A stretch of 41,158 bases of DNA from Chthoniobacterales bacterium. GTDB lineage: Bacteria; Verrucomicrobiota; Verrucomicrobiia; Chthoniobacterales; UBA10450. Each line of letters begins with the position of its first letter. Positions within the stretch are counted from its first letter, which is position 1. The stretch spans positions 1 through 41,158 of the forward strand of contig JACDGM010000034.1 of assembly GCA_013815325.1 (NCBI GenBank), read 5' to 3'. Of this stretch, positions 19,103 to 27,699 are shown in pieces. Both the position numbers and the translations under genes were made by a program. The notes beneath the pieces are model-generated. The model ran no database searches, was not told where the DNA came from, and saw only the letters and a list, made by a program, of their open reading frames with translations.

Positions 19103-19276
19103 TGTGGCAAGGCGATCCTCTTTCGATAGTCGTTCTGGGCCATCGGTAAGTGAGGGTTTCAAAACGGATGCCTTCGTGGCGCTAAGCCCCGATCACCGGC
19201 GCCCTGTCGTCAAGTTTACACGATGGATAAGGACGTTTAGGTTTTCCTGAGTTGGCGCAGGCCGCTCTCTTTTCTG

Positions 19277-20860
19277 ATGAATCAAAACCCACCTTTTCCA
19301 TCTCCTGAAGAATTGCAGGCGAAGCTCTCCGAGTTCATGAAGTCGAACTTCGGCGACAAGGTTTCGTTCGCGAGTTTTGCCCAGCCCGAACGTGCCGAGG
19401 CCGGCGGCGATGAAGAGCCCGCCCAGCCTAACGACGATGGGTTCGCCTTCGACTTTCTCCCGCGCGATATCAAGGCGCATCTCGACCGCTTCGTCATCCA
19501 GCAGGACGAGGCGAAGAAGGTTCTCGCGATCGCCGTCTGCGATCATTACAACCACGTCAACTACGTGCGCCAGCTCGCGAGCGAGGATGCCATCCGCGCG
19601 GAGCACACCGAATACGCGAAGCAAAATGTCATTCTCGTCGGCCCGACCGGCGTCGGGAAAACCTATCTCGTCAAGCACATCGCCGAGCTGATCAAAGTCC
19701 CCTTTGTCAAAGCCGACGCGACCAAGTTTAGCGAGACCGGCTATGTCGGCGGCGACGTCGAGGATCTCGTTAGGGAGTTGGTCCAGAAAGCGGATGGCGA
19801 CGTGGGCCGCGCGCAGTTCGGCATCATCTACATCGACGAGATCGATAAGATTGCGTCCGCTGGCAACATGATTGGCCGCGACGTGAGCGGCCGCGGCGTG
19901 CAGACGACGTTGCTGAAATTAATGGAGGAAACCGAAGTGCCGCTGCGGAGCGCGAACGATTTGCAGGGGCAACTGCAGGCGGCGTTTGACTTTCAAAAAC
20001 GCGGCAAAGCCAAACGCGAAACGATTAGCACGCAGCACGTTTTGTTTGTCGTGAGCGGCGCTTTCGAGCGACTCAAAGCGCAGGTCTCGCGCCGCATCGC
20101 GCAGGGGCAGATCGGCTTTCAAAAGGAAACGATCGAAGTGCTCGATAACGACATCTTCAAACACGTCACGACCGGCGATTTCGTTGAGTACGGCTTCGAG
20201 CCGGAGTTCATCGGGCGGCTGCCGGTGCGCGTCGTCTGCGAGGAATTGGGCGCGGATGATCTCTACAAGATCATGAAGTTTTCCGAGGGCAGCATCCTGC
20301 GCCAATACGAGCGCGCCTTCCGCGCCTACGGAATCGAGATTAGCTTCGAGGACGAAGCGCTGCTCCTCATCGCGGGCGCCGCGGCGACCGAAAAAACCGG
20401 CGCGCGCGGGTTGCTCACGGTATGGGAAAAGTTGTTCCGCGATTACAAATATCACCTCGCCGGCTCGGGCCTCACGCAGTTGCGCGTGACGGAAGAACTC
20501 GTGCGCGAACCGGCGCGCGTGCTCGAGCGTCTCATGGCGGAAGGTCATCAGCAGGAAAAAGCAGCTCTCATGCATGAAGCGCGAATTTTCGCGGATCGCT
20601 TTTCCGGTGAGCACAGCGTGCAATTTCGCTTCGACGACTCGGCCCTGCAGCGGCTCGTGGAGCGCGCCGAAGCGGAACGAATGAAGATGAGCGACCTCTG
20701 CGCGCATCTCTTCAAGGATTTCCAATTCGGTCTGAGTTTGATCCAGAAAAACACCGGCCGGACAAAATTCCGCATCGACGCCTCCGCCGTGGACGCGCCG
20801 GATAAATTCCTGAGCGATCTGGTGCTGCAATCGTACGGCCCCGGCGCTCCGGTGGAATGA
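19277..20860 (+). CDS. ClpX-like AAA+ unfoldase without zinc-binding domain (intact copy C)
   Basis: This is a 527-residue ClpX-family ATPase. Walker A is GPTGVGKT (residues 122-129), Walker B IIYIDE (183-188), the substrate-gripping pore loop is GYVG (about 155-158), and the arginine-rich second region contains PEFIGRLPVRV. The segment QGQIGFQKE holds an IGF triplet like the loop ClpX uses to dock on ClpP. The cysteine zinc-binding domain that normally begins ClpX is missing; instead there is a roughly 60-residue start (MNQNPPFPSPEELQAKLSEF). At 527 residues it is longer than typical ClpX. Known role of the family: unfolding proteins for ClpP or remodelling them. The 4-nt overlap with the next gene implies co-expression with the cyclase-like protein and recR. 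The first ~370 bp occur in two truncated copies upstream. Confidence 0.88.
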   Translation: MNQNPPFPSPEELQAKLSEFMKSNFGDKVSFASFAQPERAEAGGDEEPAQPNDDGFAFDFLPRDIKAHLDRFVIQQDEAKKVLAIAVCDHYNHVNYVRQLASEDAIRAEHTEYAKQNVILVGPTGVGKTYLVKHIAELIKVPFVKADATKFSETGYVGGDVEDLVRELVQKADGDVGRAQFGIIYIDEIDKIASAGNMIGRDVSGRGVQTTLLKLMEETEVPLRSANDLQGQLQAAFDFQKRGKAKRETISTQHVLFVVSGAFERLKAQVSRRIAQGQIGFQKETIEVLDNDIFKHVTTGDFVEYGFEPEFIGRLPVRVVCEELGADDLYKIMKFSEGSILRQYERAFRAYGIEISFEDEALLLIAGAAATEKTGARGLLTVWEKLFRDYKYHLAGSGLTQLRVTEELVREPARVLERLMAEGHQQEKAALMHEARIFADRFSGEHSVQFRFDDSALQRLVERAEAERMKMSDLCAHLFKDFQFGLSLIQKNTGRTKFRIDASAVDAPDKFLSDLVLQSYGPGAPVE

Positions 20861-22125
20861 AGCGTTCGTTAGTCGCCATGCTCTGGATTGGCGCGCTCGC
20901 CGGGGCGACCGTCGTCGGGTTGCAAAAGAGCGGGCTCTTGCTCCGGCCGGAAGCGGTGCTCGCGCACTTTTTTTTCGGGGCAGAGCCGCCTAACGACGGC
21001 CTCGGTCCCGGAAATTACCTGTTCGTGGTTGTCCTCGGTTTCGCTGTCGTATGGACAATGTTGCAGGTGACACAACTCGCCCGCCGCGGTGCGCTCCTGG
21101 CCGTTCTCCTCGCGGAGTTGACCGGCGCGGCCTGGCTTCTGTCGGGCGTCCATATTTTCTTCCAGCCGCTTCCGGGAATCCTGGTCGCGTTCATCGCCGC
21201 AACGCTTGCCACGCTGACCGATCTAACGCCGGCCAGTCGGCGGCGTCGCAGCATCGCCGCTCTTTTCCGCGGGCGCCTGGCTGATGGCGCGATCACCGGC
21301 CTAACAGAAAGCAAAACGCCTGATTTGACTGTGCCGCATACGCGGGAAGTGACTTCTGTCTTCTGCGAAATCGCGAATCAAGCGGAGCTGATCGATGAAT
21401 TGCGGCCGGCGGATTGCGCGCGGCTCACGAGTGAATTCATTGCTCTGGCGAGCGAGCTCTTTCTTAAGGAAGGAGGCTACGTGCACGGGGCGGACGGCGA
21501 GGGGATTCGGGTGATTTTCGGTTTCCCTCATGCGGCAACGAATCACGCCGCCACCGCCTCCCGGGCCGCGCTCCTTTTTCGCGATTGTGTTGCCAGAGTC
21601 GCGTTAAAGTTCCCGGAATCGTTAGGCAAAATCGATTTGCGCATCGGAGTCAGTTCCGGTCCGGTCGTCGCTCTGATAACCGGGGGGGAGCAGCGCCGCG
21701 ACGTCGTGATCAGTGGCGAACCGGTTGAGCTCGCGCGCCGCCTCGCGCTCGCGAACCAGGTCTATGGGTCGCAGATTTTGCTCGGCCCGCGCGCTTTCAG
21801 CGAAGCGGGCGCGGAGATCGTGGCTCGGCCGATCGACTTCCTGCGCAACGGCGAAGCGCACGAGCGCCTCGAAGTTTACGAACTGCTCTCGCTTGCGGCC
21901 GATGCGAGCGCGGAGACGATCGCCTGCCGCGACTGTTTTTGGACCGGCCTGGTCTACTTCCGCGAACGCCGCTGGAACGAAGCGTTCGCCGAGTTCAATC
22001 GCGCGCGCCGCGAAGACATGCTCCGGGATGAACCGCTGCACTGGTATCTGCGCCGCCTCGAGCCCGTCATCCTGCAGATGGCGAGGGAACCGGCACCCGC
22101 TTTAGACCCGCTCGCCCCGCTTTGA
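20857..22125 (+). CDS. Membrane-bound, degenerate class III adenylate/guanylate cyclase-like protein
   Basis: This is a 422-residue protein with about four N-terminal membrane helices (residues 5-20, 48-70, 78-98, 103-122) followed by a class III cyclase-like domain (about 160-345) and a short C-terminal region rich in W/Y/L (WTGLVYFRERRWNEAFAEFN) that looks like a TPR-type helix pair. In the cyclase domain the first metal-binding Asp position reads SVFCEIANQ (Glu), the second reads GEGIRVIFGF (Glu instead of the usual GD), and the usual VNLAARL asparagine reads VELARRL. Both metal Asp are therefore Glu, so catalysis is doubtful and a binding or scaffold role is possible. It overlaps the clpX-like gene and recR by 4 nt on either side. 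Confidence 0.75.
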   Translation: MKRSLVAMLWIGALAGATVVGLQKSGLLLRPEAVLAHFFFGAEPPNDGLGPGNYLFVVVLGFAVVWTMLQVTQLARRGALLAVLLAELTGAAWLLSGVHIFFQPLPGILVAFIAATLATLTDLTPASRRRRSIAALFRGRLADGAITGLTESKTPDLTVPHTREVTSVFCEIANQAELIDELRPADCARLTSEFIALASELFLKEGGYVHGADGEGIRVIFGFPHAATNHAATASRAALLFRDCVARVALKFPESLGKIDLRIGVSSGPVVALITGGEQRRDVVISGEPVELARRLALANQVYGSQILLGPRAFSEAGAEIVARPIDFLRNGEAHERLEVYELLSLAADASAETIACRDCFWTGLVYFRERRWNEAFAEFNRARREDMLRDEPLHWYLRRLEPVILQMAREPAPALDPLAPL

Positions 22126-22727
22126 AGCGCACGGAATATCCCCCGGCGATCCGCGATCTGATCGTGCAGTTGCGCCAGATGCCCGGCGTCGGTCCCCGAT
22201 CGGCGGAACGAATTGCGCTCTGGATCGTGCAGGCGCGCGGCGTGCAACCGGAAGCGATCGCAACCGCCATTGCTGAAACGCGCGCGGCCATTCGGCCCTG
22301 CCGGCAATGCGGTTTTTTCACGACGGCCGAGCTTTGTGAGATTTGCAGCGATGATTCGCGCGCGCAGGAGCTGCTCTGCGTGGTCGAGCAGCCGACCGAT
22401 ATTTTGCCCCTGGAAAAAACTAGCGCGTTTCGCGGCCGCTATCATTCGTTAGGCGGAAGAATTTCGCCGCTCGATCGCGTCGCGCCGGAGGATTTGCGGA
22501 TCGATGCTCTCATCGCGCGGGTGGAAAGGGAAGCGCCTAACGAGATCATTTTCGCGCTCGCCGCCGACGTGGAAGGGGAGGCGACGACCCATTACCTGGT
22601 GGATCTGTTAAAAAAATTTCCGGTGCAACTGACGCGGATCGCGCACGGATTGCCTGCGGGCGGCGGACTGGAATCGGCGGATGAGCTAACCTTGTCGCGC
22701 GCCCTCTCGGGGCGAACGAAACTGTAA
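22122..22727 (+). CDS. recR: Recombination mediator protein RecR
   Basis: This is a 201-residue RecR. It has the N-terminal helix-hairpin-helix (MPGVGPRSAERIALWIV), the four-cysteine zinc finger (CRQC ... CEIC, about residues 61-76), and a Toprim domain with VVEQPTDILPLEK and ALAADVEGEATTHYL, ending in a typical LSRALSGRTKL. Role: with RecO it loads RecA on gapped DNA in the RecFOR pathway. The start is a TTG at 22122 overlapping the cyclase-like stop by 4 nt. Two exact octamers lie inside, one read as SLGG (TTA GGC) and one as PNE (CCT AAC), both in positions where the codon choice is not otherwise required. Confidence 0.95.
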   Translation: MKRTEYPPAIRDLIVQLRQMPGVGPRSAERIALWIVQARGVQPEAIATAIAETRAAIRPCRQCGFFTTAELCEICSDDSRAQELLCVVEQPTDILPLEKTSAFRGRYHSLGGRISPLDRVAPEDLRIDALIARVEREAPNEIIFALAADVEGEATTHYLVDLLKKFPVQLTRIAHGLPAGGGLESADELTLSRALSGRTKL

Positions 22728-22835
22728 CCGGGCGTGCGCCCCGGTCCGGACTGGGCGGCCGCGTTCACGGCCGGCATCACCGCCCCGGCGTAGGCAAAAG
22801 TACAGACTTATCTGCTTCAAAGTTCATGACACGCT

Positions 22836-24029
22836 CTAGGGCACGGGCAATTCAAATGCGCCGATGTCGAAGCCGGCGCCCTGCGGCCGAACCACGCCGT
22901 CGTAGTCGATTGGGACTGCGGTTCCCAAATTCAATCCGGCGTCAATCGCCGGGCTGTCCGCTCGCAGGTGAAAATCATCGAACCTAAAGAACTTAGGGTC
23001 TGCTGCAATTGTGTTTGTTACAGTAACCTGGAAACCGCCCTGGCCAAACGGGCCGCAAGCCAGCCAGTCTATAGATGTCCCAGCGTTACCGTATATGACG
23101 TTATTCGAAACAACATTACCCGTCCCGGCTGGATTGCATCCGTCGATGCCATCCGTGCCATTGAAAGCTATTATATTATTGTCGATCTGAGCGTAATCGA
23201 TCGTCGTTCCGCCATCCTCCTGCGCGGGCCATAGGACAATCCCCCTGGTTCCGCTATATGCGATTGTGTTGTTATAAATGTGGATGTTTTCTACGCCATC
23301 ATAGCCGGCGACCTGGATGCCGGCTCCAGAGTTCCTGACAATAACATTATTAACCACGGTCATGTTATCGCCACACAGGTAGAAGCCGTGGTCGAACCCA
23401 TCGGTGCCGTTATCGCGAACGTAATTCTGCACGTAAGTATTCCCCAATCCCCCACTGCCCTCAAAAATGCCGCTGCCATTGTAACCGTTCGTGGGATCCA
23501 AACCGCTCCCAAAGATTTCGTTGTTCGTAACTTTATTATAATCGCCATCCACCCGTAACCCCGTCCCTGGCGAGGTGCTTATCTTGAAGCCATCGATCAC
23601 ATTGTATGAGCCGTCGATACTGACGCCATATGGGCGTCGTGAGAAGGTTGTGCCCGACGCATCAATAGTCGCCCTGTGAAATTTGGTGGACCTCACCGTT
23701 ATAGGTGCACTCGCCGTTCCGCTCTTACTTAGGTGCAGGCCCCAACCAGACTGATAATCAGTGTACGTTCCCGGCCGCACCAAGATCGTGTCTCCAGCCA
23801 TGACCTTTGTATAGGCGTAGGTGATCGTTGCGAACGGAGAAGTCCGTGTTCCGGGATTGGAATTCGAGCCGGTTGGAGGGGGAGCCACGTAGTAGGTCGC
23901 CGTGGCCGCGGCGCTGGCGGCAAGACTCACAGGCAGCAGCAGGTGCAGCAACCATTTTGGGATGGGCCTGCGTATGCCGGGCAATTCCCGCGATGAACCT
24001 AGCCCGACTCTGACGCGAACCGATTCCAT
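22836..24029 (-). CDS. Exported right-handed parallel beta-helix protein
   Basis: About 397 residues from the second Met (an upstream Met at 24044 adds five residues). An N-terminal arginine-rich stretch leads to a signal segment (WLLHLLLPVSLAASAAATA), then YYVAPPPTGSNSNPGT, typical of DUF1565-like exported proteins. The middle has many short N/D-G-rich coils (NVIDGFKIS, NKVTNNEIFGSG, MTVVNNVIVRNSG, NIHIYNNTIAYSG, AQIDNNIIAFNG), which are PbH1 beta-helix turns. The end SPAIDAGLNLG ... DIGAFELP is the ending of choice-of-anchor Q type proteins. A role in polysaccharide binding or cleavage is possible but no catalytic residues can be named. It lies convergent to recR and divergent from the DUF2127 gene. 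Its base composition looks lower in GC than its neighbours. Confidence 0.8.
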   Translation of the reverse strand: MESVRVRVGLGSSRELPGIRRPIPKWLLHLLLPVSLAASAAATATYYVAPPPTGSNSNPGTRTSPFATITYAYTKVMAGDTILVRPGTYTDYQSGWGLHLSKSGTASAPITVRSTKFHRATIDASGTTFSRRPYGVSIDGSYNVIDGFKISTSPGTGLRVDGDYNKVTNNEIFGSGLDPTNGYNGSGIFEGSGGLGNTYVQNYVRDNGTDGFDHGFYLCGDNMTVVNNVIVRNSGAGIQVAGYDGVENIHIYNNTIAYSGTRGIVLWPAQEDGGTTIDYAQIDNNIIAFNGTDGIDGCNPAGTGNVVSNNVIYGNAGTSIDWLACGPFGQGGFQVTVTNTIAADPKFFRFDDFHLRADSPAIDAGLNLGTAVPIDYDGVVRPQGAGFDIGAFELPVP

Positions 24030-24124
24030 GTGAACAATTACCATGCGCCCCGATGATCCGCGAGGGAATTTTTGGACAGTAAGCGTGCTTGAAGGTTGCG
24101 GCGGTTCTGCGAGACGTTAAGACC

Positions 24125-24655
24125 GTGAGTAAGCCCGCGCCGAAAATGCTCCAGCCGGACCGGCGCGTCCGTTACCTCAAGATCATTGCCATTTTCAAAA
24201 TCTTGAAAGGCGTGCTCCTCCTGAGCGTTGGGATTTCGCTCCTCTTTCTCAATAGCCGCACGCGCTGGCTGGACGCGATCGGAGATTGGGCGGGCGATGA
24301 GCTGGCGCTGGTGCACAGCCGGCCCGCACTTTACCTGCTCAACCGCTTGCAGGATGTGGTCGCGGGCGGGCAGTTGCGCGTGAGCGGGCTGATCTCGCTC
24401 TTTTACGCGGCGGTGCTCTTGACCGAAGGGACGGGCGTTTATCTGCAACAGCGCTGGGCGGAATTTCTGATGGTCTTCGCGACGGCGGCGCTGATCCCGT
24501 TCGAGATCCGGCACCTCTGGCATAAGCCGAGCGCGATTGCCGCCCTTATTTTGGCGGCCAATTGTTTCATCGTCTGGTTCCTCTATCGCGTGCTACGACG
24601 CGAAAAAATCGAGCAACCGCCGCCCGCGGAGCGCGAGGTCGCGGCGATTCGTTAG
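24125..24655 (+). CDS. DUF2127 family membrane protein
   Basis: About 176 residues, taken from a GTG at 24125. A TTG at 24089 or an ATG at 24146 are alternatives and none has a clear ribosome-binding site. It has four membrane helices and the family pattern LKIIAIFKILKGVLLLSVGI at the start, WAEFLMVFATAALIPFEIRH in the middle and a charged C-terminal tail. Function of the family is unknown. Its stop TAG (24653-24655) overlaps the maf stop codon on the other strand, inside two overlapping CGTTAGGC octamers. Confidence 0.8.
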   Translation: MSKPAPKMLQPDRRVRYLKIIAIFKILKGVLLLSVGISLLFLNSRTRWLDAIGDWAGDELALVHSRPALYLLNRLQDVVAGGQLRVSGLISLFYAAVLLTEGTGVYLQQRWAEFLMVFATAALIPFEIRHLWHKPSAIAALILAANCFIVWFLYRVLRREKIEQPPPAEREVAAIR

Positions 24656-24664
24656 GCGTTAGGC
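24650..24664. repeat. Two overlapping octamers at converging stop codons
   Basis: The 15-bp string CGTTAGGCGTTAGGC is two copies of CGTTAGGC sharing one C. It contains both the TAG stop of the DUF2127 gene and, on the other strand, the TAA stop of maf (Pro-Asn-Ala-stop). This is the only tandem pair in the window and sits at a convergent gene end. Confidence 0.9.
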
Positions 24665-25242
24665 CGGAGACCGAAACGGGCGAGGGCGGGTCGGATTTTT
24701 TCCAGGGGCAAGCCGATGACGTTGCTGCGCGAACCGGCAATGCGCGCGACGATGGCGCGGCCGCGGCCTTGCGCGGCGTAGGCGCCGGCCTTGTCGAGCG
24801 GCTCGACTTCACGCAGGTAAGCCTCGATCTGCTGGGCGCTCATTTTCTTAAACACCACCCGCGAGACGACTGAAAACGTTTCCGAGCGTCCGCTCGCCAG
24901 ACGCCCCAGGAAAACGCCGGTGGAGACGGTGTGATGGCGGCCGCTGAGACGGGTGAGAATGCAGCGCGCCTCGGCGAGATCGGCAGGTTTTCCGATGATC
25001 TCGCGATCGAGCGCGACGAGAGTGTCGGCGGCGAGGACGACGGCGTCGGGATGAGCGCGCGCCACGGCAAGGCCTTTGCGAAACGCATTCCAGCGGGTGA
25101 TTTCGCGCAGCGTGAGCGCGTCGGGCGAAAGTTCCGCAATTTTTGGGGCGACGACCTCGAAGTGATAACCAGCCTCGCCTAACAATTCCCGCCGCCGCGG
25201 TGATCCCGAGGCGAGGATGAAGCGCAGGGCGCTGCCGCTCAC
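24652..25242 (-). CDS. maf: Maf-type nucleotide pyrophosphatase
   Basis: This is a 196-residue Maf protein. It starts with the nucleotide-binding LILASGSP-type motif (FILASGSPRRRELLGEAG, residues 8-25) and continues with VVLAADTLVALDREIIGKP, SGRHHTVSTGVFL, and AGAYAAQGRGRAIVARIAGS ... NVIGLPL. Family role: hydrolysis of modified or non-canonical nucleoside triphosphates to monophosphates, a housecleaning function once linked to septum formation. The start overlaps the stop of the DUF4412 gene by 4 nt, so the pair is one transcript. The last codons CCT AAC GCC TAA lie in an octamer. Confidence 0.95.
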   Translation of the reverse strand: MSGSALRFILASGSPRRRELLGEAGYHFEVVAPKIAELSPDALTLREITRWNAFRKGLAVARAHPDAVVLAADTLVALDREIIGKPADLAEARCILTRLSGRHHTVSTGVFLGRLASGRSETFSVVSRVVFKKMSAQQIEAYLREVEPLDKAGAYAAQGRGRAIVARIAGSRSNVIGLPLEKIRPALARFGLRPNA

Positions 25243-25931
25243 TCCTGGCCGGGCTTATCCGGGGTCTTTTTCCCGCCGAGAAAATCCGGCAGTTTCATCT
25301 CCGAGTAATCGGCCGGAATGGCGAATTCCGAATCCGCGATCGGATCCGTCTTGAGCGAGTCGATGGTGCTGGTGATCTCGCCTTGTCCTTGCATTTTAAT
25401 CTGGGTGCGGAGCGGCAGCCCCGGCAGATCGTGGAAATCAGGCATCCCCTTGCGCATGGCCGCGAAGACGCCGTTCTGCAAGACGGTCATCTGCGCGAGG
25501 ATGTTTTGGGCATTGGGATAGTTTTTGGCGACCCAATAAGCCGTGTGCAATTTTGGGGTATCGCTGACGTACTCTTCCGTTTCAAAACCGCCGATCTTTT
25601 CCTTCCTGCCGGTCGGCTTGGGAACGGCCTTCTCCGGCGCCCCGTCCTGGACCACCGATTTCACCATCTCCGCCATCGCTTTGGCCTTGTCTCCAGAAAT
25701 GTGCATGACCGTTTTCTGATCGTTTAAGAGCGTCGTCAGTTCGCCGGTTTTGGCATCGAGGACGGTTGTGATTTGCGGGTTCACTTCGACTCGCGCTTTA
25801 TCGCCTTTTACCTTAAGGACGACCCTCTTCGTTCCTTCCGTGCCATCGATTTTCTGCACAATGGTGAGATCGGCGCGCGCGGCGGCGCAACAGACGACAG
25901 AAGCGACAAGGACAAGGCGCATTGATTGCAT
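25239..25931 (-). CDS. Exported DUF4412-like protein
   Basis: This is a 230-residue protein with a signal peptide (MRLVLVASVVCCAAARA after a short MQS). It resembles DUF4412 proteins: ADLTIVQKIDG, RVVLKVKGDKARVEV near the start, a middle KIGGFETEEYVSD ... YWVAKNYPNAQNI, and STIDSLKTDPIADSEFAIPA near the end. The function of the family is not known; the fold is expected to be LolA-like in the periplasm, which is inference. Coupled to maf by a 4-nt overlap. The actual start may be the Met at 25931 or the one three codons later. Confidence 0.75.
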   Translation of the reverse strand: MQSMRLVLVASVVCCAAARADLTIVQKIDGTEGTKRVVLKVKGDKARVEVNPQITTVLDAKTGELTTLLNDQKTVMHISGDKAKAMAEMVKSVVQDGAPEKAVPKPTGRKEKIGGFETEEYVSDTPKLHTAYWVAKNYPNAQNILAQMTVLQNGVFAAMRKGMPDFHDLPGLPLRTQIKMQGQGEITSTIDSLKTDPIADSEFAIPADYSEMKLPDFLGGKKTPDKPGQE

Positions 25932-26180
25932 CCGCCGTTGTTACGCGCGGCGGGCGCTCCTGGCAAGCGCGCAGGTCAGCATCGCGGCGCGGTGATCGCG
26001 TTGAGGATTTGATTTAATTTGAGCTTCAAGAAGCCGGGAAATTGGAGAGATAATCCTAACTTGAAGTCTCGCTCTAACGTTCCTGTCTCCTGGTTTTCGG
26101 ATTTAGCGTCGCAGGAAACCCGAGCGAGACCGAGCGATAAAGCTTGGCAAGTTTCCCCCGGCGGGCCAACTTGGACGGGC

Positions 26181-26251
26181 GCGGGCATAGCTTAATGGTA
26201 AAGCTCCAGCCTTCCAAGCTGGCTATGAGGGTTCGATTCCCTTTGCCCGCT
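26181..26251 (+). tRNA. tRNA-Gly (anticodon UCC)
   Basis: A 71-nt cloverleaf. The acceptor stem GCGGGCA pairs with TGCCCGC (7 bp), the D-arm contains AGCTTAATGGTAAAGCT, the anticodon arm CCAGC-CTTCCAA-GCTGG carries TCC, and the T-arm has GAGGGTTCGATTCCCTT. The discriminator base is T and CCA is not encoded. The gene marks the border between the conserved block and the decaying accessory region to its right. Confidence 0.96.
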
Positions 26252-26850
26252 ATTTACCTATGAAAATGGGTGTCCACACGACGCTTGGTCATAACATAAT
26301 TGGTCAAAAGTCATAACACGTCCGGTAAAGTCCGCTCTTATTCGCTGGTGTGTTTGGGCTCCCTTTTTTACCTCAATGAACCGAGATTCTATTAGTTCAA
26401 AGCCGACACTTCCTCCAATTTCGTATCGGCATGGTCACAGTGCGGTGACGATTCTCAAAGCGTCCGGCTTCTTGTTTGCCAGCGCGGCCCTTGAAGTGTT
26501 CGCTTCGAGAGGCCCCTTCTTCGGCACTCTCAAGTCCAGCCTTCAGACGCGAACTTAGGGCCCCCCCGAGTCCCCGGATAGGATTCTTTGACAGCAAGTT
26601 CACGATTGTTCGAATGAACACATGCGCGTCGTGCCGCCCGATAGAGCGCCGCAATGGGGCGATGTTCCTTTCTAACCTGACGAGCGAGATTGAACGAACA
26701 TTACCGCTTCCGCTGCAACTCAATCTGCTTGAGCTACCAGAGGTCAACTGCACCCTGCTCACCGACTGAACTGTGGTGACGATTCGTAATGCCGCCACTG
26801 CCGCAATTGCGGAGCAATGATGCGGATTAAGAAGATCAACGGACTCACAG
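26252..26850. other. Gene-free stretch downstream of tRNA-Gly
   Basis: About 600 bp in which no frame gives a recognisable protein. The longest open frames (60-154 residues on both strands) are rich in Ser/Arg and overlap each other, as expected by chance. A short direct repeat GTCATAACA occurs twice near 26290-26320. This may be decayed island DNA next to the tRNA. Confidence 0.5.
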
Positions 26851-27600
26851 TGGGCTTGCATTGTTTCGTCGGACAGTGAGGAAGGGGTAATTTAGTTCAG
26901 TTTCGATTCAAAGTTGATTGGGCTGCGATAGGTAAGGCTGGAGTGCAACCGGATGCGGTTATGGAAGGTCTCGATGTAATCGAAGATGGCGGTGCGGGCC
27001 ACGGCGCGGGTGGCGAAGCGGTGATGATAGACCAATTCGTATTTGAGGCTGCTCCAGAAGGATTCGATGAAGGCATTATCGTAGCAGTTACCCTGACGGC
27101 TCATGGAAGCGAGCAGACCATGCTGGGCCAGCACCTGGCGGTAGGCCGTGCTGGCGAACTGACTGCCTCGATCGGAGTGGACGATGAGGCTGCCAACCGG
27201 CCGACGTTGACGCAACGCCATGCGCAGAGCGGCGATCGTGAGCGGGGCATCGAGCATAGGACTCATGGCCCAGCCGACGACGCGCCGGCTGCAGATGTCT
27301 AGGACCGCAACTAGATATAACCAGCCCTGACCAGTGAGGATGCCCGTCGCATCGGTCACCCAGACTTGGTTGGGACGTTGGACCGTGAATCTTTGGAGAC
27401 GATTCGGCGCGATCGGTCCGCCATGAAGACTGTGGGTCGTGGCGTGGCGATACTTGGAGCGCTGCCGGGCAAAGAGGCGTTCGGCACGCATGAGGCGGGC
27501 GATGCGGTTGCGTCGTCCTGGGCAACCGAACGCACGGGCCAGATTCGGCTGAAACCTCGATGTCACATTAACGACACGAGAACTTAACATTTCAGCCGTT
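26851..27600 (-). mobile_element. IS3-family element, copy 1, 5'-truncated
   Basis: The right end begins at 26851 with TGGGCTTGCATTG, followed by a stretch (CGGACAGTGAGG...) that is shared, with few changes, by the second IS3-like element ending at 34583. The two elements therefore define this terminus by comparison. The left end, including orfA and the first part of orfB, is missing; no matching inverted end is found up to 27700. The left boundary given is approximate. Confidence 0.7.
26892..27590 (-). CDS. IS3-family transposase OrfB (DDE integrase domain), N-terminally truncated
   Basis: This is a 232-residue open frame with the rve/DDE integrase core. First catalytic Asp in WVTDATGILT, second in HSDRGSQFAS, Glu in NAFIESFWSSLKYE, with the usual QGNCYDNA just before it. 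The HTH_21-like piece NRIARLMRAERLFARQR and the link PIAPNRL precede it. The first 30-40 residues look unrelated to the usual OrfB start, so the start has been lost and the listed Met is arbitrary. It is probably inactive without orfA and the left end. Confidence 0.85.
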   Translation of the reverse strand: MLSSRVVNVTSRFQPNLARAFGCPGRRNRIARLMRAERLFARQRSKYRHATTHSLHGGPIAPNRLQRFTVQRPNQVWVTDATGILTGQGWLYLVAVLDICSRRVVGWAMSPMLDAPLTIAALRMALRQRRPVGSLIVHSDRGSQFASTAYRQVLAQHGLLASMSRQGNCYDNAFIESFWSSLKYELVYHHRFATRAVARTAIFDYIETFHNRIRLHSSLTYRSPINFESKLN

Positions 27601-27699
27601 GCATGCCGCGCCTGAGCGGCTCAGCTTTAGAAAGCTAACTGCAGCACTTGAGTGTATGCAGTGCTTCTTCACTCAACGTCGATCCACACATTCCTCATT

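Noticed and set aside
19919..20830. 303-residue minus-strand frame
   Set aside because: Antisense to the clpX-like gene, which shows Walker A, Walker B and pore motifs.
26376..26861. Open frames of 60-154 residues after tRNA-Gly
   Set aside because: Overlapping frames on both strands, Ser/Arg-rich, no match to anything recognised.
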